In this document: piece by piece, positions 23,040 to 32,898 of the stretch
Numbering within the stretch: position 1 is the stretch's first letter
How the letters are laid out: each line of letters starts with the position of its first letter
The notes under the pieces: model-generated
Told to the model about the DNA's origin: nothing
What the model saw: only the letters and a program-made list of their open reading frames with translations
The model's database searches: none
DNA from: Phialocephala subalpina
Lineage: Eukaryota; Ascomycota; Leotiomycetes; Helotiales; Mollisiaceae
Length of the DNA stretch: 64,000 bases
NCBI GenBank assembly: GCA_900073065.1
Contig: FJOG01000001.1
Span: forward strand, 3,059,124-3,123,123
Direction of reading: 5' to 3'
Position numbers and translations under genes: made by a program

Positions 23040-23859
23040 TTACCGCAGTACTTCCGCAAGGATACTATTATCATCCTCCTCCTCCTCATCGACAATAAAG
23101 TGCTAAAAAGAGTTAGCAATAGCCACCGAAGTCAGCTAGACACATACCGCAAGTCGAAAGGAAGCGTTAAAGCCCTTAATAGCGGCAATCAACTCTCTCA
23201 AGACTTGAAGCTTCATAATCTCAGCGCTAAAAGCGCCAGGGACACTAAGCTTATAAGCGTCTATCCTTATCTGCGTAGTGATTTTCACACTAATAGCGTA
23301 GAAGTTTCTAAAAGACTACTCGAAGTATTAATACAACTCCAAAAGTAGTAGGCTGGCCGGACTTACTTCGAGGGCGTGCCACTCATTAAAGACCTCTTCC
23401 AAGGAAGACTCCTTATCTACCTTAATACGCCGAGAAGAGTCAATTAACTCGAACTTGGCCTAAAACTCCTCTAAATCGAAGTTAAAGCAAAGGTCGTGAG
23501 CTATATCTTCCAAGAAAGCCTTAGCGCAATCTTCCAACTCACGGAACAGCGCATAGAGCTTATATAGGATCTACATTAGTTAACTATGTCAAAGGTACTT
23601 TAAGAGCCAAATATACCTTCTCACAAAGGCTTCCCTTATTACTACACTTCTCACAATTCTTCGAATTAGGCTTCGACTTACACTTATACTAAAGGTCTAC
23701 CATCAAGTGCTTAAAGCAACGGAGACAGCGCCCGACCCTAAGCCAGGCGGTGTTAGTCTCCTTACGGAGACGTTTATTTGGGTTGATTCTTCCGGCACCT
23801 TTACGCTTCTTACCCGCAGTAGAAGCAAAAAGAGCAGACTGGACAGAGGTAGTCGACAT
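23040..23859 (-). pseudogene. Antisense Cys-rich ORF between pol and 3' LTR
   Basis: Reading the minus strand from an ATG at 23859 gives MSTTSVQSALFASTAGKKRK, a basic region, then Cys-rich sequence: RCLRCFKHL, a TAG, YKCKSKP, NCEKCSNKGSLCEKV. The spacing C-x2-C-x11-C-x8-C-x2-C-x6-C, counting the stop as a residue, loosely recalls a Zn2Cys6 cluster. Downstream, in a frame shifted by one, protein-like sequence continues (ELEDCAKAFLEDIAHDLCF, KVDKESSLEEVFNEWHAL, IMKLQVLRELIAAIKGF). Several TAG/TAA codons replace likely Gln, and the acidic tail DEEEEDDN is preserved. It looks like a real but RIP-damaged extra gene of the element, about 250-270 codons. No function is assigned. Confidence 0.55.
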
Positions 23860-24577
23860 ATCGAGCAAAAGTTGGAAGATTTGAGGAAGCTTCTAAGGCT
23901 CAATTAAAAAAGCACGAAATGATCTAGAGAGACTAAGCATAAAGGGAGCATCGCTCGGTTATATAAAGGGGCTCGCAGCCTCGCTTCGCGACCTTGGGGA
24001 GTCACGCTGTACCGGATTAGGAATGGATCACCCCGATTCTGACTAGTCAGATGGCGTAAAACGCCCGCGACCACGGCCCGAACGCCAACTAGCCCTTTAA
24101 TTACGACGCTCTATTGAGAAAACGCGATGCGGGAGTTATATTGCAAGGGCTTAAAGTTTATTTAGGAGGTTGTTTGTTTCTTTTGAAGTCCAAAGGGTCT
24201 TTGCCAAAGTATATAAAGGTCTTCGTGCTACTCCACTTATGAGGGGAGTAAGCCACTACTTTATTTACTAATCAGCGGGGCAATTATTGCTATAATTGCT
24301 ATGGAGATACAGTAAGCTCCCGCTCCCGGTTTCAGCTTACGAGAAGATCTTCCCATTCATATATTCTTACGATACGCTATCGGTAAGCCACTGAGATTAG
24401 CCTACCGATTTAATGGAAACAGACCAATCAAGGGGCACTCTTATCCCGTACTTGTGCAGCTTGAACCTCACAGAGGACGTAGGGGCAGCGGAAGCTTACA
24501 GCAACCGTTACGGAGAGTTAATGAGGCCTATGATAGAGATCTGATACCGAGGACGGTATCGTAGAGAGGGGGAATCG

Positions 24578-24839
24578 TATCACGTGTAGGATTGGGTGTC
24601 TTACTGGCGCAGCCTCTGGTTGGCTTACAGCCACCACCTAAAGCTGCGTAGCCTCTATAACTTACGTAGAGCTCGCGTAAGCTTACGCGTAGCGTAAGAG
24701 GTCTTACGGGGGCTATGCGGTTATTATTCTTAGGCTGTTATTCTGTATATAGGGGCTCTTTGAATCTCTGGCAAAAGGATAGAGATTAGTCTAGTACTAA
24801 TCTGACCTATTGTTGCCTCCTTCTATTCTATACCTCACA
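24578..24839 (+). repeat. 3' LTR of the chromovirus
   Basis: 262 bp, same length as the 5' LTR. Its first dinucleotide is TA instead of TG, itself a G-to-A change. Ends CTCACA, then flanking TATAAA. Confidence 0.93.
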
Positions 24840-25747
24840 TATAAATATTTTTAATTCTCTAATAAAAATATTCTTTTATATAATTAGAATAATTTATTTT
24901 AAATTTAATATATTTATATATNNNNNNNNNNNNNNNNNNNNNNNNNNNNNNNNNNNNNNNNNNNNNNNNNNNNNNNNNNNNNNNNNNNNNNNNNNNNNNN
25001 NNNNNNNNNNNNNNNNNNNNNNNNNNNNNNNNNNNNNNNNNNNNNNNNNNNNNNNNNNNNNNNNNNNNNNNNNNNNNNNNNNNNNNNNNNNNNNNNNNNN
25101 NNNNNNNNNNNNNNNNNNNNNNNNNNNNNNNNNNNNNNNNNNNNNNNNNNNNNNNNNNNNNNNNNNNNNNNNNNNNNNNNNNNNNNNNNNNNNNNNNNNN
25201 NNNNNNNNNNNNNNNNNNNNNNNNNNNNNNNNNNNNNNNNNNNNNNNNNNNNNNNNNNNNNNNNNNNNNNNNNNNNNNNNNNNNNNNNNNNNNNNNNNNN
25301 NNNNNNNNNNNNNNNNNNNNNNNNNNNNNNNNNNNNNNNNNNNNNNNNNNNNNNNNNNNNNNNNNNNNNNNNNNNNNNNNNNNNNNNNNNNNNNNNNNNN
25401 NNNNNNNNNNNNNNNNNNNNNNNNNNNNNNNNNNNNNNNNNNNNNNNNNNNNNNNNNNNNNNNNNNNNNNTTTTAAATATATTATATAATATTTTATAAT
25501 TTTGCTTTTCAAATTTTATTTCTTTAATATGAAATTAAATTTAATTATAAATATAAATATTATAATAAAAATTATTTATTTAATATAAATATAAAAATAT
25601 TCAAATTAAAATCTTGATTAAAATAAAAACTATTAATCATAATTAATTTAAACCAAATCAAAATATTTTAATTCGGATTAATTTTTTCGATTAATTTTCA
25701 TTATATTAATCTATTCTGTAAATATACCAATCAGTGAAGTCTCCAGG
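24840..25747. other. AT-rich block with assembly gap
   Basis: Nearly pure A/T on both sides of a 549-base run of N (24922-25470), running up to the stop codon of the Dicer-like gene. The gap probably reflects unassembled AT-rich or repeat sequence. Confidence 0.85.
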
Positions 25748-28700
25748 TTACTCCTTAGAATCCAGAATCCTAAGAGCTTGCTCTGCCGCTCTGATCATAG
25801 CTCCTTGCTTACAAGGGGCTGTTTGAGCGTCGCCAATTTGTCTTCCGTCTACTCGAACTATGCAACGATAATTGTTCGCTGAAGTTGACTCTGGTCTGTA
25901 AATTACGCTCCGATCGCCAACCAATTCTCCCAACCGGTTCTTTGGGTGCATGATGTCCACATTGTCCTGCATTAATCGACGCATGATAGGGAGTATTTTG
26001 AGTTTCTCAGCAAGCAGAGAACACTGGAGTATATCTCCATTACTGTCAGCATACACCGCGCCAAACAAGCTCCGCACGATTTCAGAGAAATATGCGTTGG
26101 CCTCCAAATTTGCAAGGTCTCGCCAAGGATAAGTCATACCAGAGGCCAGTGCAAGCCGAATGCCCTGAAGGGTTTCGGCATGCTTTTGGAGGAATTCTGC
26201 TCTGTCAGACACGATTTCAGAGTGATCAAGCCTCATAAAACTCCATAAAGGGATATTTCTTTGGCGCTGTACTTTGCAAAATTGACCAGGGCCAGATTGC
26301 TGGATATCGTGATAATCCAAACTTAAAGATGTATCGATACAGAGAAAAGCCAAAAACTCCTTGTTGATGGTAGCGGCCCGGAGAAGTTGTAGCTGGTTGC
26401 CTGAAACTATTTCGTTCTCATGATATAAAGATTCAACAATGATCATACTCAGAACACTGCTGCCAAGGACTGCTAGCCTTCCATATGAATAGGTTGCCAG
26501 GTCTTGTTCACACGAAGGATGTGTCATTGCTTCTGTCAAGATTGAGGTGTTATGGAACTTGTATCCCATCAACATTTCCAATGTCCCAAAATGAGGGCCC
26601 CCACCTAACTCTCGTCGACCGCAGGCCATCCTTAGAGAACAATCCGCAGGGTGTTCTAGGAGCTCTGGTATGAAGATCTGGGCACACTGGAGAGCTGTTT
26701 TGAGCTTCCCTTGTAGGTACGCCGTGCCGATTAAAGCCTCAACAACATTCGCTATTGCCTTCTTTGAAAGGTCTCTTGTTCTTCCAATATCACCAGCATA
26801 GGTGTCTGGTGTGTTCGGAAATTCGGAGGACCTTTCCTGACATGACTTTGTAACGATGAATTTATCTAGCCCGGTCCGCAGGGCCATTTTGGATATATGT
26901 GCGTTCGAGATGATTAACTTTCTCTTAGCAGAAAGGCACCCCTCATGCCAAGTGGTATGTGCAGTAAATAGTTTGCCCATGACCAGAAAGTCCAAGACAG
27001 TATCTCCAAGGAAGGCAAGACCAGTGTTGTTTGACTGAGCATTGGCAGAGGGCAAGCAGAGGGCTTGAGCAACCAGGTCTACTCTGTTTAAGTGCACGTT
27101 GAGCTGGAGTCTGTCCACCATTTCCCCACCCAACAACAGAGTTTCTAGATGATAAAGTATGTGTGGCACGAATTCAGCGAATCGATTGTGATCGTGCAGC
27201 CATTTTGTGACGTTTGTGGCTTCTGCTTCTTGAGATATAGGGACAGAGACGAGGGGCACCGCTGAACGTGTCCCGTGGTGTTGTTCTAGAGGAGCATCAC
27301 GTGACCCTTCGAAATTGTCGATCGAGAAATGTCGAATCCATGCTCGAAGCTCATCTTGTGTTATTGGCGGTGCAAATTGAGCTAAGGAGCTATTTTGGCA
27401 GCTAGTGATACAAGTACCACAGACTTTCTGTAATATTGATTTGGTGCCGGCTGGACATGAACCAAGATGAAAATTGACTAGATCTGTAATCTCTTCTGAG
27501 TCGTCGATGCAAATCTCGCACCGGATCCCTTGCTCTGGTAATGGAGACCACGGCAGTGAACATATCTGGGTTGGAAGCATGAGCTTTGTCGAAACAACCA
27601 CTTCGCCTGCGACCCGAACCTTGACGGAATTCAGGTATCTTTTTTTCGTGGTAGCGCTTTTCTTGGCTATGTCAAGCCATGGGTTGTGTTGTTGCTGAAT
27701 CTTAACCATGGAAGATAAATCTTCTGTAGACTTCGTCTCTTCGAACTCATCTCCTGGCAGCAATGGCAATATATTATCATTCAATAAACCGGCCTTGTAG
27801 AGTCCCACATAGGCTTGGAATGCTGCATCTTTGGCTGCCATATTCTCCTTTTGCCAGCTACGGAGCGATGATGCTTGACGAACGGAAGGATGAACTGAGT
27901 TTGGAAGTGTCACGAATCCCCGGATGAGACCTGTGGTACTTTCTGTTTGGAAGGTGAATGTTGGGCGACTGTCCAAGTAGCGATAGGCAGGCAAGGTTGC
28001 ACAGAAATGGTGTAAATGCCCTACGGCTTCGTCTAGAGTGAGTCTCGCCCTGGGAAAGTCAGCTATGTAAGAGGCCTGTGTGGGTTTTACCAACCCAGTT
28101 GATTCAATTCTCAAAGTCATAGAGTCGTCCTCGATCTCATCAGGAACTCTGCGCTCTTTATCATCTAACTGCCGTGACTCTCTCATATACTCCTCAATCA
28201 TCTCAGACTCCATTCTCTCCCAGGCTGCTCCCAGATCTGGATTATCATCTGAAGATAACAAGATCATAAACGTAGATTTCTCATGTCTTGCTCTACCTCG
28301 CCTTTGAATGAACGACTTCAAATTTGGCGGTTTGTTGAAACAGATGACTACATTGCATGCTGATACGTCAATGCCTTCCTCAAGGGCGCTGGTGGCGATG
28401 ATAATATTTTTGCTGCCTTCACAAAAATTCTTTAGTACTTCTCTCTGACATTTCTGATCTAGGAGGTCGGCCAATTCCGTCGTTCTACTTTGATTTGTCG
28501 AGGTACCCACGAATGTACCGCTGGTGAAGAGATTCTTCGTTTCGGGGTGTTCTGAGAGAAGTTGACAAAGTGCAATAGCGGTTACTCGCTGCTCGACAAA
28601 GATAAGGCCTCGGAAATCCTTGTTATAAGCACCTTTCAAAAAACGAAAGAGGTAGTCACATTTATTTGAGATTTTTTGAAGTGACGGAGGGTTTAGAGAC

Positions 28701-30033
28701 TCGGCAACTGGAATTTGCCCTAGCGTATTGAGGATGTGGATCCTTTCTTCATCTTTCCAGTCGAGGTGTGTATTTTGTTGTAAATGCATAGATAATGTTG
28801 CACGAGATATTGTAGCGGAAATGTAGTAGTCAGAAGCCCAAGCTCCAAGTTCTTGTTGAATATATCGAGACCGAGCAGAGAATCTCTTTAGCTGTTCTTG
28901 TGCGGATGTGCTCCAATTTCGTCCTCTCATAGAGCTTTTAGAGAGACCTGCGGTTTCTTCTGCAGACAGGAGACAAGGTTTGTACCCCAACCATTGGTTC
29001 TCAGAGTCTTGAACACGGTCGAGTAGCGATTTCAACGTAGAAGACTGTGCTTTGGAGCTGAGACCATTTTCAGGATAGACAATTTTGATCAGCTCAGGAA
29101 TGTGGACATGCCGGGCCAGCTCCTGCCGGTTGATGCGAGGAGTCTTAGTAATTGAATCCAGATTGGCCTCAATAACTCTTTCGTGTAATAAGTTAGTGAA
29201 TACCATAGATTATACATCAAATGCAAACTCAGTGCATAGAGTTCAACTTACCGAAGTTCTTCCGGTTTTGACCGTACAATGGGACTGGCGGTCAGGCCTA
29301 GAATCTTGGGTCTGGAAGTCGAACCCAACTCTGCCCCCCGATGGTGATAGTATCCCTTCATAATCTTGTTGGCGGGGTGGTTACGGACACAGTGGTGCGC
29401 TGTTGGGTCATATGATTAACTGAGTCGGAAAGCAGGAAGGATGCTAACCCTCATCAAATATCAAGAGTGCCAACTTTGCCATGACTACAAATCCATGACT
29501 TAACGCGTCAGCCAAAACTGCATACGTAGATACTACTATCCGCGCTCCAGAGAGTGCAGTATCCCAGATATGCTGCGAGCTCCATCGGTCGACGTTATCA
29601 CGACCCAACAATAGCCTTATTCCTACTGATGGTAGGTGAAGAGAGAGGACATTGTATTGTTGTTCGCAAAGTGAAACAGTTGGAGCCAAGAACCATATTA
29701 TCTAGTAATTATCATTAGCAGCAGTGAATGCCGACGGGCAGATATAGATGACCTGTGAAGCTTGACAGATTTCAAGTTCTGCAGAAATGCGTAGTACTGC
29801 TCTACCAGGGCAATTGAAATTAGCTACGTAGTGTCCTTTCACTAGAGTTAAACTTACATTTGAGTCTTCCCACTTCCAGTGCCCATCTGTTAATTCGTCA
29901 ATATTCATCTCTTCGGGCTTATGGCTTCACTGACAGCAACGATGATGTTTCCTTTCAAACTTTCTTCCAACATCTCTAGCTGGTAAGCCCGGGGGCGTAT
30001 ATTCGTCTCTGCAAGTAGTCCCAGCGTGGCCAT
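25748..30033 (-). CDS. Dicer-like protein with degenerate RNase III centres
   Basis: Six exons (30033-29935, 29886-29858, 29801-29753, 29701-29449, 29399-29252, 29177-25748) join in phase to about 1,335 aa. The start gives [14 protein letters not shown]; the helicase core has Walker A GTGSGKT (about residues 35-41), DEAHH (about 143), [18 protein letters not shown] and QRRGRAR (about 483). No PAZ domain is seen. The size and layout are closest to fungal DCL2. RNase IIIa (about 912) reads [11 protein letters not shown] and ANVVEALIG: the usual LEFLGD Glu is Ala and the ADxxE Asp is Asn. RNase IIIb (about 1095) reads [11 protein letters not shown] and [12 protein letters not shown]: all four metal-binding acids are changed (E to A, D to S, D to E, E to R). 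A weak dsRNA-binding-like C-terminus follows. The frame is uninterrupted, arguing against recent decay. It may bind or translocate on dsRNA without cutting. Confidence 0.93.
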
Positions 30034-30804
30034 CTTTCAGATAGTTTCGTCTGTAAGGTGTGCAAACAAACTAGTGAGAAGTTTGTCGAAAAGTCTAGTA
30101 GAAATTTCTTGATAATCAGAATCACTGATCGGAAACACTCTCCAAAAGAGACCGATGGTCAAGATGACAAAAAAGTCCCTATTAAGTGAGGCTGGGAAAT
30201 CACAAACATATTGCGAATCAAAAAATTCGACCTAAATTTCTAATCTTAGATCTTGGTCCATGAGGATGCTTATTCAGCAATACAACCACGCGAATCATCA
30301 TGGAGCACGAACTACATAAGGATAACCATGCAGAAATTAACACCAACGACGTAAGCCTCACTCGCAGAAGCCTCTTGTAGGTCCCAGGAATTTGTAAGCT
30401 ACTTATCCTTAATTGGATGAAAACTCGTTAGATCGCCTCGCTTTTGAGGCCCACTGGAGGCCCACTGGAGGCCTACTGGAGGCCTACTGGAGGCCTCAGA
30501 ATTCGATTTCTTTCTTCTCGATTCTGTCATCGTTATTGGTGTTCTGGGGTTTAAGGGGATGAGCATGATCTGTATGGGTGGGTAATCCTGGGTTTCCCAT
30601 CAGATTGTCAACCCAATACCAAACTTATTCCCTTAATAGGAGTGTTCATTGCAGCCGCCGAACAGAGTGAAGGTAGAACTATATGCTGTGCAAAAGGTAG
30701 AAACGGAACGCATCTAAAGCTGAGGTACTGGAGATTTTAGTTTTTTGGTCAGTGGGAAGGTTACTGGCTGAACAACCGTCCTAATAGACACCAACACTCA
30801 ATCC
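30034..30804. other. Divergent promoter region of Dicer-like and deaminase-like genes
   Basis: About 770 bp separate the two divergent ATGs. Contains the 11-bp minisatellite at 30446-30497. No coding exon recognised. Confidence 0.6.
30446..30497. repeat. 11-bp minisatellite GAGGCCYACTG
   Basis: Four full units plus a partial one. The first two read GAGGCCCACTG and the next two GAGGCCTACTG. It lies between the divergent Dicer-like and deaminase-like genes. Confidence 0.9.
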
Positions 30805-32495
30805 ATGAATCCAGCTCATGCCATCGGCATCCACCAGCAGGAAAACAATCTGGCAATGTCAAGGTCGTTAGGTATTTCTCCGATAGAGCATAAGGTAACT
30901 AGGAGGTTTTACGAACCACTATTACTCCTTCACGCCCTTAGTCCGATACGGGGGGAAAGAATCAAACCCGAGATAATTCCCGATGATCCAGGATCAAATC
31001 ATATCCAACTCCGACGGTCTTTCACGAATGCCATCGCCTACATCTGTGCCTACGAAAAGGGGCCTGATTATGTCACTGCAGTAGCTCTGGAGAAGACCCC
31101 CCAAGGCGTTGTAGTCTGGCTCGGCGCTAACGCCGATGTTGAAGAGGAGGTCGTCACGTTTTTGGAGGAGATTTTGGCATGCGTGCATCGAGTTGTCGAG
31201 AAAAACAGCGTGGAGGACTTACACCAGGAGGCTTCGCTGGCAACACAAAGGCTTGCATCTATGATTGCCGAATTTCAAGCTCCAAGACTCAATGCATACC
31301 GTGCAGATATTATCAATTCATGCATTATTCCTTGCCAAAAACTCATGACGGACTACGTCAGGAGTAATGGTAAGTTTAGCATTGCTAGGGTGTGTTGTCA
31401 TCATTTCACTAAAGCTTGGCAGGATCTGCGGACGGAGACCGGAGTGCACTCGAAGTCAATAACTTGCAACAGTGGCTCAAGAAATACTTTGGCGATGACA
31501 CTGGAAGATCCACAGGACCAAGTCTCTTCGACTTATCCAAAGCTTGCTATGACATTAGACATACTCAGTACCTGAAGACTGTTAGCATGTTTGCTGGACA
31601 AGGGCAGACACGACACGAAACATTTGAGCGGCTTTACAAGCTACTCGGCAAACTTGGGAAGCCTCTGAAGTCCTCAAAGACTCTAACTGAAGCGGCAACA
31701 AAGCTTGTGCAAGACTTTTCTCAGGGATTTACTGTGAAAACAGTACGCTCGTCAGTATTAAAACCACTTCCCTTTCGAGGCAGGAAGGAAGCAACGATAG
31801 AGTGCATTGTTCATCGCATGTTTTCGGATTCTTCAGAGGAAACCGAGTTCATGAATCGGCTCAGGTCGCTCGGTTCTTGGGAGGGAGAGGAAATAGACAG
31901 CTTTCTAAAACGTGAGCGAGCTACTAAGACAAGAGTTCACGCCGAATTGCTCCTTATCGATCATTTCGAACGAAATTCTTGTAATTTTCTGGGCCAGGGC
32001 GAGAAATATATTGGTTGCAGCAAGCCAGCATGCTATTTATGCCACATGTATATCACCCAGCACCCAGGCCGTTACACAATTCCCGCTAGTCACAACAAAC
32101 TCTATGTCGGTTGGCGTCCCCCGGATGTCTATGTTCAGGAATCTGGCACTTCCGGTTTATTGCAGGTACAGGAAAAAATTCTATTACAGATGATCGACTT
32201 GGTCCGTAGCGATTTGTCTTCTGAGATGAGGAGTCGCAACATGCGATTGCCATACCACACCGATTCTACAACTGGAATAACAACGACATTAGAATCAATG
32301 CTATTGGGCGAGACTGACACACCCCCGGCTGCGTATCCGGATGATCTAGGTATTTTATCCTTCATTCCATCAACTCTTTGATAACACTAAACACCCAATC
32401 TAGAACAGTCAACGCCGAACTTGCCAGAACCAAACGAAGATGTTGAATTGATGACTTCTGAGGACGAGGACGACGAAGGCGGAGTTCCAATTTAA
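30805..32495 (+). CDS. Deaminase-fold protein (OTT_1508-like family)
   Basis: Three exons: 30805-31369, 31423 to about 32350, and about 32402-32495. If the last intron (GTATTT..CTAG) is not spliced, the protein ends at 32381 instead. About 526 aa. The C-terminal half holds the zinc site of the cytidine-deaminase superfamily: VHAELLLIDHF (about residue 358; His ligand and catalytic Glu) and, about 30 residues on, CSKPACYLCHMYI (PxCxxC, two Cys ligands), followed by LYVGWRPPD. This arrangement matches the fungal OTT_1508-like deaminase family, known as expansions in fungi with no established substrate. The N-terminal half is helical with no recognised domain. The spliced C-terminus is strongly acidic (SEDEDDEGG). 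All zinc-site residues are present, so an active enzyme is plausible. Divergent neighbour of the Dicer-like gene. Confidence 0.82.
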
Positions 32496-32898
32496 ATTTT
32501 TTTCCCCACTGTTGTATGGAGGGAGGTTAATTCATGAACGGATTTTGAGGATGGTTTCCGATGCCTGGCGGCTGACACAGGAGATTACAATTTGAGCGGA
32601 AGAAAGAATCTTATCAACGAAAACTGTTATTGCGTTTGCTTGGAAATTGTCTTTCTCTCTTTAGCTTAGTATTTTTAGTAATTACCAATTTAAGAGCGTC
32701 CTTTATAGATCATTTTTGGAGCCTTGTAAAGATGCAATTATATTTTACTCCTGCTCTTTTTTATCAATTTTTAGATGTATTACCAAGCGCCGATCTTATA
32801 TTAGCTATCAAAGCTCATTTTCAATATTGAGTATATTATTACCTATTAATAGACTTGAGCATGATTCTACCTCGGTAATGCCCGAAACCTATAGGATT
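32496..32898. other. Intergenic between convergent genes
   Basis: AT-biased convergent 3' region. No gene or repeat recognised. Confidence 0.5.

Larger units (their letters stand above)
16735..24839 (+). mobile_element. Ty3/gypsy chromovirus LTR retrotransposon, inactivated
   Basis: Complete element of about 8.1 kb: two 262-bp LTRs, a gag-like region, then a pol in the Ty3/gypsy order protease, reverse transcriptase, RNase H, integrase and C-terminal chromodomain. An antisense ORF region follows before the 3' LTR. A purine-rich tract (AGAGAGGGGGAA) lies just before the 3' LTR. The flanks share TATAAA immediately outside the LTRs (16729-16734 and 24840-24845). This is read as a 6-bp target duplication, or 5 bp (ATAAA) if the LTR ends CAT. 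Stops of RIP type riddle every frame, so it cannot move on its own. Chromodomains in this class are known to direct integration to heterochromatin, which fits the AT-rich insertion site. Confidence 0.92.

Noticed and set aside
16735..24839. Stop-codon reassignment (TAG/TAA read as Gln) in the retrotransposon
   Set aside because: Stops also occur at Trp positions and a TGA is present, LTR differences are all transitions, and host genes use normal stops. RIP explains all of this.
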